From: Macrocystis pyrifera
Lineage: Eukaryota > Sar > Phaeophyceae > Laminariales > Laminariaceae
Reading direction: 5' to 3'
DNA: 64,000 nucleotides
NCBI GenBank assembly: GCA_031763025.1
Contig: JASSKH010000002.1
Span: 13,571,468 to 13,635,467, forward strand
A model generated the notes under the pieces. The model saw nothing but the letters and a program-made list of their open reading frames with translations. It ran no database searches and was not told the DNA's origin. Shown here piece by piece: positions 55,525 to 64,000 of this stretch. How positions within the stretch are numbered: the stretch's first letter is position 1; each line of letters begins with the position of its first letter. The translations under genes were made by a program, and so were the position numbers.

Positions 55525-58000
55525 AGTGTGATGCATCCCACCCTGTGGTACCGCGACGTATTTTGCTGACCTGCAGCGTCGGTGTACATATTGTAAGCAG
55601 AATATGGTTTAGACTGTTGTTTATCCGGCGTGCACGTATTCATCCCACGTAAAATATTTAGGATTCGACGGTTGGTGTGACTTGGAGAAGGGTTGCCCGT
55701 TTCATGCAGACTATATTAGTTGTCGTGCGGGTGGCTTTGTTTTCGCAGTTTCGCCGTATTGGTCGGCTACCATTAACGGGTATGTGGATGTCCATGGCGA
55801 ATTGAAACGGCTGTCTGTGTGTCAGGGCTTATTTTTCGGCGAGTACTTGTCGTGTACTAAGTTCAAGCTGTTGTTCATGACACGTTTCCGTCATGTTGTC
55901 TTCGCGGTTCGTTTTTCAGTATTAGCGTTGTATATTGTTGACGTTTCGTCTTGGTATGCTGGTATTGATGCTTGCCAACTACTTGGGCTTTTACCTTGGC
56001 ATGTAAGTATGGCAACGTAATTGTTTTCGCGGGATGTCTGTGTTGGGGCTTATAATTTTTGGGGCTGTTTTCTTAACATGTTCGTATCGAGACGTCGTCT
56101 ACACATATATTGGCATCAGGGCGTGTATATTGGTGGCATGGCAAGTTCTTGACAGGACCATTTAACGCTAGTTATGAAGTTGTTTTCAAAAGGGTTATCC
56201 GTTGATGAAATCCACTGCTTTTGTTGCGCTTCAATATTATTTTTTAGGTCCATTATTGCACGGACGTTTTGGCGTTGAGGTGTCGATTTTATATTGTGTA
56301 TGGTCGAACTTGGACCTGATACATTGTTGAAGTGTCGGGAGTTGGAAAGGGTTGTTTGTTTGTCGAAGATTGCGTTATTGGTCGGTCTCCGGTGTCTTTG
56401 TGAGCTGGTACATCGGGGTAGAGGCGTGTCGAACTGAAGAAAATGGTACTTTTACTCATGAAGTATTTTTATAGTGACAACGTCAAAAACATTGTACGCT
56501 TTGCAAGGTTAAGTGATTAGCTCTCTGCTTACGTGTGTCAGCGTGTTGTCTTTGTTGCTGGTCAATAATGAGGACCAAGTAGTTCATTAAGGTTTTGTGT
56601 TGGCATACGAATCACATCAGGCGAGCATGCTACCGTGAACTTCGCAGGGCTGCCGCTGTTAACTTCACAAGAGACCTACGGCAGGCAGGTGCATGAATCG
56701 GGGCCGGCATACACACAGGGAGATAGCAACGACGCCGTGCACCTCCTCCATAATCGATGAAATTCATAAAGCTCCTTTCTTTGTGTCGATCATGACGATA
56801 CGTACGGCTTTTTTGGGCGTAATCGGTTCGTTCTTGAACAACGTGTCACGACACGAGCTGTAATATGCCCTCTGGAAAGTTCACCAGCATGCATAATGTA
56901 TATTGGTTTTTACGTTTTCTTGGCGGTTACACACGTGTCGCCAACCCTGTTTATGTGACAAATGCGTGAACGTTTTTGTTTACTGCTTCCGATTATTAGG
57001 GCACAGTGCGCGGTATACATTTCCTGCGCACGGCCGACAAAATATGTTCACAAGGTGTGTACCGAGTTCTCTTCAACATGAATATATCGCGGGAACGAAA
57101 ACGGAGACTTTTTCAGTTTATTTGTTTCTCCAACCCAATCAAGCGGGACGAAACAGGACTTAGGCTAGCGTACACACCGCTGCTCATCGCAGCGAGGTTT
57201 TCGCATCGCGTCTTGCTGGGAATCCATTTTTCATAATTATTGTTGACGCGTGCCACGTTTGTTTGGGTGGTGTTTTTTTTTTCTAAAACCTCAATCTGAA
57301 CTACGGGGCTCCTCAGTCCGAAGTCATAGGAGTGTAGTTCTTCTACTGCAATACGAATACCAGGTGCATTTTACACCTAGACCATAGTTTTCGTTGTCAT
57401 GTTCTCCCTCCCTTATCGCGACTCAGATCCGGGGCGTTGACTGTTCGCTCCCCTTGCCACTCACGCGCCTTGATTTTATTAAAGGAAAAAATTGGTTCTT
57501 TCTTCCCTCGTTGACGGTACAAAATCTGTATTAATAGTGTGTACCAGGTATCATGAATCAAGTAAAGCGTGCGCGTCACAGACTAAGAGAAACACGGCAG
57601 ATAAAATTAGGGTACATATTCAGATACATATTTGGTACAGTTGACAGACTACTACTGTTTACACCAGAGACGTGGGGGACCACACGCACAACGTGTACGG
57701 AAGCGACCGAAAACGCAATAAAAAGAAACACAAGAAAGCCAAAACGAGAAGGAAGAAAGAAACACATGCTCCCAGAAAACAGGCCTTGTGTTTTTTTGCC
57801 AAGACCCACAATCAGCATGTGTAACGTTGGCTAAGATTCGGTGAAATTCAACCTTCTCCCACAACCAGCTCGATTACCTACCGGTATACTATTCATCCAC
57901 GGCGGTATTTGCCACGCAATATTGCGAAATATGTATGTATATTTACCCAATGCACTATACGCCAAGAACACGAGTCTACACACTCTGCTTCTTACACACT
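55525..58000. other. Single-copy, GT-rich strand; no gene recognised
   Basis: About 55,650-57,250 is conspicuously G+T-rich on the plus strand, as in long introns or 3' UTRs. The 112-codon frame at 55,682-56,020 is cysteine/valine-rich through this bias and lacks a domain. A 93-codon basic frame at 57,553-57,834 is also unassigned. Confidence 0.35.
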
Positions 58001-58004
58001 CGCG

Positions 58005-58480
58005 TTACACATTGCATCTATCCGGCGTGCATCGGGTGACTGTTGTAGTTTTTTGTTCGGCACCTAACGAAAAATGCCCGGCACGACAACCGACGTAGAA
58101 CCCCCCAGTCGTCACGGGCCGACGGTTACCGCTAACAGTCCTTTCATCTTCCACGCGTATCTCGGGTGATCCCTCGTCGATGCAATAGTTGTGTAGGTGG
58201 AACATCGCTCGGATGAGCTTGGGTCGACGTAGGAACGCAACCCTCAGCGGTCTCCAAAGAATACCCCATTTCGCCACCAGCATACCGAACGACTGCGCTA
58301 CCTCGACACGAAGCTGGCTCAAGTGAAAAGGTGAAGGAGTCGTATTCTGGTGAGAGGCCTTTACCAGGGTAAGGCGTCAACAGCCTATCAATGAAAAGAT
58401 ACGCGGCGTCTCCCAAGAGGAGTAGTGGCCGTGTGGCAACTTGTCGACGTAGTCGCATGCAAGAGCTCAAATACGCCGTC
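58005..58480 (-). pseudogene. PIF/Harbinger transposase (DDE_Tnp_4/HARBI1-like), C-terminal fragment
   Basis: On the minus strand, LLLGDAAYLFIDRLLTPYPG (about 58,420-58,360) matches the GD.AY/F...LLTPY region holding the second catalytic aspartate. After a frame shift near 58,322, QLRVEVAQSFGMLVAKWGIL (58,320-58,260) matches the R..VE..FG.LK.RW.IL block with the catalytic glutamate, and AMFHLHNYCIDEG (about 58,205-58,165) the usual C-terminal LHN.C motif. The N-terminal half with the first aspartate and helix-turn-helix is missing, and repeat K lies just upstream. This family cuts at TWA sites, the same signature as MITE-1, MITE-2 and the 829-bp element in this window. Family call strong; activity excluded by truncation and frameshift. 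Confidence 0.85.
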
Positions 58481-58540
58481 CAGTCGTTCTCGGTCCGGGG
58501 TAATGCACGACATGCCGTCGTGAAAATCAGCCCCGTTGAC

Positions 58541-58697
58541 TTTTACCGTCCCGTCCCGTCGAGAAATTTTGCACCCGCTGTCCCGTCCCGCCAACTGTTT
58601 ATGTCCCCATTTTACCGTCTCGTCCCGTTTTCATTTTTTTCCCCGCCAAACGAGTCAAATCTGTCCCGTCCCGTCCCGTCACGATTCTCAGTCACTG
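58541..58697 (-). repeat. GACGG-pentamer-bounded repeat K, copy 2
   Basis: The reverse complement of 31,862-32,036, without the MITE. It has CCGTCCCGTCCCGTC at both ends and CCGCCAAACGAGTCAAATCT inside. Confidence 0.8.
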
Positions 58698-58724
58698 TGA
58701 TAAATGTTGAAAAAATCTAACAGC

Positions 58725-58998
58725 GGAGCTTCTCGCTCAGCCTCGTACGCCGCCCGCCCCTCTCGTAACGATCTCGCCACCGATTCGGTCCGGGCAAAGC
58801 TTTACTCTCTGCCACAGTGAGCCCCGTCGCCCGCCTCGCGTGAGGCCCGGTGCTCACCGTGCCGTGGTTCGCCAGCTCGGCAATGGTGGTGCTCAGCCTG
58901 CGTACCTCTCTCTTTGGGCTTCAAGCCCGGTCGCAAAAATAAGCACCGCTTGAATATTATCCTGCAATCCCGAACGACCCTTGTAAACTCGTAGATAC
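58725..58998 (-). repeat. Q-family internal block, partial copy
   Basis: Matches 41,913-42,190 (CTCAGCCTCGTACGCCGCCC, ACAGTGAGCCCCGTCGCCCG, AATAAGCACCGCTTGAATAT). The neighbouring Q ends are absent. Confidence 0.8.
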
Positions 58999-59049
58999 TC
59001 TATTCCCTAGGGTTTACCCTAGGGTAATCTAGAAGCAAAATTAATTTCC

Positions 59050-59365
59050 TGTCCTAACGGACAAAATGACAAAAAACGGTACACCAGCGCTTTTTTGCCA
59101 GTTTACGGTACGAAAAACTCTAACCAGGCCATCAGGGTACACACAACCCAAGGAAGATGGCATTTTCTGTCAAGGTATACCGTTTTTTTGGCGAAACATC
59201 CATGTCCTTCCGTCTCACTTGCAAAAATGCCAAAAAAACGGTAAACCATCGTATTTTTGCCAGTTTACGGTACGAAAAGTAAAACGAGGTGATCAGGGCA
59301 CACCAAACCCAAGTCATATGACATTTTCTGTCAAGGTATACCGTTTTATGGCAAGCAAACAATGT
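59050..59365 (-). repeat. Repeat F, copies 3 and 4 in tandem
   Basis: Two units of about 145 bp (59,050-59,195 and 59,225-59,365), each AAACGGTA(C/A)ACCA...TTTTTGCCAGTTTACGGTACG...TTTTCTGTCAAGGTATACCG. The terminal AAACGGTA / TATACCGTTT inversion is kept. Confidence 0.75.
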
Positions 59366-59494
59366 CCCGGTACAGCTTTTATTTTCGAACAATCACTGCG
59401 TGCGTCAATAGAAGTGCCTTCTCGTACTCATATTCATACGAACATACCACGTACGAGTCAAGCGTTGCTTACATAATCTGAAGCCATTTTATTT

Positions 59495-59990
59495 CGTTTC
59501 GTGCGCGTGGGTGTAGTCAGAACACGGTACCGCGGGCGAGCCCGGCGCCGCTGCGGGTGTCAGCGGGTGCTAGCGAGCAGAGGGGGTGTTGCAAGTAGCG
59601 CCTTCGCCGTTTGCATGGCTAGGCGTCGCGTGTGTCTCGAGACGCGCAGGAAGCACAAATGGTATCTGTCTGGCCTCCTTGTGAGGCTCCGCTTGCACCA
59701 TATACGAGATATAAGGGTCGCTTTGATATGCGAAATAGTATTCAAGCGGTGCTTACTTTTGCGACCAAACTAAACGTCAAAGAGACTTCAATGCAGTTTA
59801 AGCACCAACTTTGTCGAAGTGGCGAAGCAGGGCCACGGTGAGCACCGGCCTTGACGCGAGGCGGGCGACGACGCTCACTGTGGCAGAGAGGGAGGAAAAC
59901 TTTATCCGGACCCAATCGATGATGGGGTGGTCGCGAGACGGGCGGGGGGCGTACAAGGCTAAGAGGGAAGCTCTGCTGTTCGTTTTTTTT
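59495..59990 (+). repeat. Q-family internal block, second partial copy (inverted to the previous)
   Basis: Matches Q2 from about 45,045 to 45,530 (GAGCACCGG.CTT.ACGCGAGG, GGGAAGCTCTGCTGT). Together with 58,725-58,998 it forms an inverted pair around the two F repeats, echoing the Q1/Q2 arrangement. Confidence 0.75.
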
Positions 59991-60630
59991 CTTTTTGACC
60001 GGTGGAACGGGCAAGCGGTAAACGCAACTCGTGAGTCACGTTTAAAAAATCAACTCAGGGGACGATAAGTAACTATCCCCTTGTACCCGCGTCGTCCAAC
60101 CCCATACAAACATACAAACCGTTGGATACTCCGGTCAGCAAGTCAGGCGATCTTACGTACCGAACACATGCCAAGGCTGAGACTGACGCGGCCACGAACC
60201 GCGGCTGAGCAGGATACGAAAACATAATCGCTCGCAGTAGCCTTTGTCCTTTTGTGGTCTAGTCTAAAACGCTAGATTCGAGCTGCTACCTCGGCACGAG
60301 CGGCGAGAAGCCTAACAATAACAACACAGCAGTCCAGGTTGAAGCATGCCTTCAAAAAAGAGGTGGGTGCAGATGTGCAGATGGTGTAGACTGCTGTAGA
60401 CCGACCTACCGTTGTATCTATCACTGTCGCTCGTGACTCTTGACCAGAGGGTTTGGCTGTTGATTCACAGCAGTTTTTTTTTTCCTTGTGTCGAATGTGT
60501 CCCTGTTTGGTTGGTCGGATCTGTACGTCAGCTGTGAGATCAACCGATCGGTCGATACTCAACTGTCTACACACCCCGGACAGCTCATGAGATAGCTCAT
60601 CTATTGTGCATAGCTCACGCTTCGAAAACA
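59991..60630. other. No gene recognised
   Basis: Single-copy-looking. The open frame on the minus strand (60,631-60,272) has no domain. Confidence 0.3.
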
Positions 60631-60798
60631 TGTGCAGATGAGCTACCGCCTATAGCTCAAGCGGGGGAAACATGTGTAGCTCATGTAGCTCCTGTAGCTC
60701 AGCCTGGGAAAATGTGTGTAGATCAGCTATCTTCTGTAGCTCAAGCCTTCAAAACATGTGCAGATGAAGTACCACCTATAGCTCAAGCCTTCCAAACA
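60631..60798 (+). repeat. 42-bp minisatellite, four units
   Basis: Four 42-bp units start with TGTG(C/T)AGAT(G/C)A and end CAAGC...AAACA, preceded by a partial unit from about 60,604. In one frame each encodes 14 residues of the type CADELPPIAQAGET, without interruption. The array abuts the helicase fragment and may mark its truncation point. Confidence 0.9.
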
Positions 60799-60821
60799 TC
60801 GACGCCGCCGACAGAGCTGGG

Positions 60822-62499
60822 CTAAAGCTGGGCGGGCTCCCTCGAGGTGTCATCGGCTGCTGTCCGGTCTACAGGAAGTTCTCCATCGTTGGTAAAGGCA
60901 AGCGGAAATTCACCATCAACAGAATGCAGGTGCCTCTGTCTCTTGGTATTCTTTCCCCAGTCTATCGAGCACAAGGCGAAGCCATCCCTAAACTTGTGCT
61001 CGACATTCGTAAGCCAGTAGACGGCTATATGGACAGCGCGGCTGTCTACGTCGCTCTGTCCCGAGCGACCGATGCCAGCAAGCTCTTCTTGCTGTCGCCG
61101 GTTACTCTCGACGATCTGACCCATCCACAGGACGACGATGTAGCGGCTATGATCGACTACCTCGAACGCCTCGACAAGGCTACACTAGCCTTGTTCTTGG
61201 ATGATCCCTCTTCATTCCGACCGGCCACGACAAGTCCTCCGGCTAGTTATACATCCCACACCGACGACGGACAAACAGACACCGGCTCCATCGGCCCTTC
61301 ACCTTTTCTGCCGCCCAATGAGAACAATTGCTTCTTCAACACCGCCATCGCCTCCGCCATAGCTGCTTGGGAACGACACCCTCTCCCCAACCCAACCATG
61401 GCAACACCAGCTGGAGCCATCTTCTTCTCCACTCTTGCGGCTGTGCGTGCCTGCATGTTCGACGGCAAGCCTCTCGAACGCACCCTCTTGGTAAGTTCTT
61501 GCTTGTCCTGCTATCCACATCTCGTCGTAATAATACCCCCCAATACTTACCGGCGCCCGCAAGTACCCATATATACATACATACTACGTTGTGCTTTCAT
61601 GTGTCTTCAAAACGTATTGTATGATTTCGTTCGGTATGCGTCGCATTCTTTGGCGGAATGCACGGTTCAAAGGCTCAAGCACGTGACAAGATCCTTGGTA
61701 GTAGCGGCCTACCGGGCGCAAGATCCGTAATGGGAACGCCAGGCTCCATATACGAAGCGATCACCCTTCGACCTGATGATCAACTCCACCGCAACAGCGG
61801 GTGGCCAGGTGACGTCGTGGAACGGCATGCTCGTATCATGTACACTCGGACGTCTCTCGGATTCAGCTGGCACTACACTACCGATTGCCATATCGAAGAC
61901 CATGGCCACATCGAGATAACCGCATCCCAATGTGCACGATGGCGAGATGCCGCACCAGTCTTGATTCCGCACGGACCGCCCCAGTCACTCCATGATGCAG
62001 TCAATGCCTTGTTCCTAACCGGAGCCGCCTCCGACTTCCCATTTCCTGGACCTGTTCCGTGCCCCCCTGCGACGAGAGCTGCGCCCGGCACATCAGCACA
62101 TCCACATGGTCGATTCTTCTTTGGAGTGCGGACAACGCCCCAGATCGTGTATTCTTCGCGTCTGCACGTGTAGACATCTACGAGGACGCCGGAGAGCCGC
62201 CTGCACCGTCACCCATTTTGATGGTAGGCGTTGAGTACTGCCTCGTAGCTGTCATCTACTCCCTTCCGAACCATTTCGTGACCCAGTTGCGTTCGAGAGG
62301 GCGGTGGTTGAAGTACGATTGCATACTCGGGGGGAATGCCACGTCTTGCGACGATTTCGACTATGACTGGTATCATGGTTTCCAGCATATGTATGTCTAC
62401 CTTCGAAAGTCTATGGCCTTGCCTGTTCCCCAGGCACAAACGACGCCATACCGTAGTGCTAGCTACCATGACGCGCAAGCCAAGAACGCGCGAAGATAA
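60822..62499 (+). pseudogene. Pif1-like helicase C-terminus fused to a USP-like cysteine peptidase domain (5'-truncated, one frameshift)
   Basis: Exon 1 (60,822-61,490) encodes the end of a Pif1-type SF1 helicase: LPRGVIGCCPVYRKF, QVPLSLGILSPVYRAQGEAI (the QG motif) and YVALSRAT (motif VI). Walker A and the other N-terminal motifs are missing upstream. After a linker, PPNENNCFFNTAIASAIAAW (61,310-61,370) matches the catalytic-Cys box of ubiquitin-specific proteases. A GT-AG intron (61,491-61,672, phase 0) leads to exon 2. A C6 run at 62,062-62,067 needs a one-base shift to continue into CDESCARH and the His box EYCLVAVIYSLPNHFV...GRWLKYD (62,233-62,320). Stop at 62,497-62,499. Pif1 helicases of this type are common in transposon-related genes, Helitron-like among others. 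The helicase part is firm, the peptidase fold inferred from two motifs. No ATG upstream of 60,924 is in frame. Confidence 0.75.
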
Positions 62500-63799
62500 T
62501 CGAGGCGACTAGACAAGGACCCATCATGCCTCCGCCTTACCGAAGTCCTGGCCACTACGACGTGGGGAGCGCAGCTGTGCCTTGCCGACTCGAATCCGAC
62601 GTACCGCCGCCTTGAGTGTCTCCCGCGTTCTTCACATGTGTGTTGAAACGTTTTGATTTTTGATGTGATGTTGCTTCTCGATTCGGACTGCCTGCCTTCT
62701 TGTTACCCTCTTTTTGCTAGAACAAATTTTGCAGAAATGTTGCACGGCGCGTCCAGTGTGATGCGGTGGACGCTCTAAGGGTAGTGGTAAGGGTAGTGGT
62801 AAGGGACGCAGGTGGTTCTGGCAGCTGGAAAGCAGTGCTTCGCTTCTTCTGATTTAGATCTTCTTATTGATGGCGAGAGCTGAGGAGGTGCTCTGGTAGA
62901 GAAGTGAGAGGTAGGGCGGCGGGACTCGACGCCCAGATATACTCGTCCCACCCCATGCCACAAGCTCTCATAAATTCCTCTTATCTGATGTACTCCTACA
63001 GAACTTTCCTATGGCTCCCGATCGTTCTTCTGCTAATATAAGAACTTCTCACTTCGTAGTCCTATCTGCGTCAAGGAACATTACTCTGGTCTAGGGGGCG
63101 ATCCGCCCTAGGGAACACTCCTAAATGAATGTTACTCTCGACTAACGGAGTATCCGCCGGGGTAATCCGTTGTTTGGATTATTCTCGTATTCGTGAGACT
63201 ACAAGACTACAACGTATTATCTATATCTATAGCCCATGAATACTCCATCCATATCACATTAGCCCACCCTGAATAGTCGTATATGCAGACCACAAGATGG
63301 TCGGAGGGTGATGACGAAGTTCATCCCAAACGGCCAGGAAAAAGGTGGTCGAAGATGCGGCTATTCGAAACAAAAGAAATGAGGCAATAGATCCCCCCAC
63401 ACCTCGTAATAAAACCCAAAAACGACGAAGAGGGGGTGTTCGCTGAGAACAACCACTGAAAGGGAGACTAAAGGAGAGAGGCAGAACTCAAAGCAGAGGC
63501 GAGTTCTGCGCGGCTACGTTTACATTAACTGTTCGGTCGACAGAGTGTTGTTTACGGGGTGCATGTACGTGTCGATCATCGGCGAAAGTCTGCTTATATG
63601 CCTTTTGTCATCTTTGACTTCACGGCAGCGTTTTATTTGGTGTGGGTGTGTTCGCGACACGTCGAGGTTATCGCAAAATCTGCGCGATGCTCGACTGTGA
63701 CGTTTTGTTTATATGTTTGCTTCGAAATAGCGGCAACATCAGCATCTACAAACAAGTAATATTCTACGTGGCAAATATCGACGTCGCGAGAGAATTGTC
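62500..63799. other. No gene recognised
   Basis: A 12-bp tandem (AAGGGTAGTGGT) lies at 62,777-62,802. The stretch 63,080-63,230 has several short inverted words (GGGGGCGATCCGCCC, CGTATTCGTGAG) but no definable ends. The small frame at 63,559-63,759 is unassigned. Confidence 0.3.
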
Positions 63800-63876
63800 A
63801 TACCGCCGGCCAACCTTTCGTTTTATGGTAAATCCCTAGGGAACAGCGGGGCAACCCTTGCCCTGCCCTACAATTA
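63800..63876 (-). repeat. A-family terminus, third copy (A3)
   Basis: The reverse complement of the start of A1: CCAACCTT..TTATGGTAA, CCCTAGGGAACAGC and the hairpin GGGCAACCCTTGCCC then TACAAT. Confidence 0.65.
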
Positions 63877-63884
63877 ATATCAGA

Positions 63885-64000
63885 AACCACAAATGGAGGC
63901 CAGACAGAGCCACTCATGCTTCCCTCGTGTCTAGAGGCACACGCGACGCCTAGCCACGAAACCGGCGACCGCGCTCCTTGCAATCCCCTCTTTACCGGCC
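63885..64000 (-). repeat. Q-family internal block, cut by the window edge
   Basis: AAATGGAGGCCAGACAGAGC, CTCGTGTCTAGAGGCACACG and CGGCGACCGCGCTCCTTGCA match 42,207-42,310. It continues beyond the window. Confidence 0.8.

Noticed and set aside
63060..63240. A copia-type LTR suggested by short inverted words and CTACAAGACTACAACG
   Set aside because: No second copy, no TG...CA boundaries with primer-binding site and no gag/pol nearby.

Overview
This is a nuclear eukaryotic sequence that is poor in genes and very rich in transposable elements. Coding stretches end at GT donors, and one intron (61,491-61,672, GT-AG) joins two frames in phase. Pol III-type retroposons with A tails are present, and there are no operons or Shine-Dalgarno patterns. 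The decayed LINE protein at the left edge, GT-rich non-coding stretches and the mix of LINE, SINE, hAT-like, PIF/Harbinger and Pif1-helicase relics would fit a large-genome alga or protist. My best guess is a photosynthetic stramenopile such as a brown alga, held with low confidence because it rests on recalled family resemblance and not on a search.

Layout. 0-1.1 kb: a frameshifted LINE reverse transcriptase. 1.1-5.1 kb: dispersed repeats, including a hairpin-ended element and one arm (A1) of a 1.2-1.5 kb duplication whose partner (A2) lies at 8.8-10.0 kb. 5.3-7.5 kb: a broken hAT-like transposase and a likely 3' remnant. 10.6-11.4 kb: T-rich tandem repeats. 11.8-12.6 kb: a 777-bp MITE with TTA target duplications; its inverted sister is at 32.0-32.8 kb with TAA duplications. 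14-25 kb: more dispersed repeats, CAG-rich tandems and a possible exon near 16.5 kb. 25.75 kb: a glycine-rich first exon. 26.7-30.9, 39.2-43.4 and 46.5-49.8 kb: three copies of a family I call P, about 2.5 kb without its insertions. Each copy carries different later insertions, so the copies act as filled and empty sites for one another. 29.2, 31.2 and 35.7 kb: a SINE family with a tRNA-Asp-like head. 34.8 kb: a clean exon. 36-50 kb: AT-rich degenerate satellite around P and Q elements. 50-58 kb: mostly single-copy, with a possible Myb/SANT-like gene. 58.0-58.5 kb: a PIF/Harbinger transposase fragment. 60.6-62.5 kb: a truncated Pif1-like helicase fused to a USP-like cysteine peptidase domain, preceded by 42-bp repeats.

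How it fits together. Almost everything recognisable is transposon biology. The PIF/Harbinger transposase relic could belong to the family that mobilised the TWA-flanked MITEs. The Q and P families share an unusual insertion mode: no terminal inverted repeats, a CTTG end, insertion at A^T, and for Q a subterminal hairpin. That is the strongest candidate here for something not fitting standard classes. The real host genes are probably represented only by isolated exons (25.75, 34.8, perhaps 16.5 and 54.3 kb) separated by repeat-filled introns.
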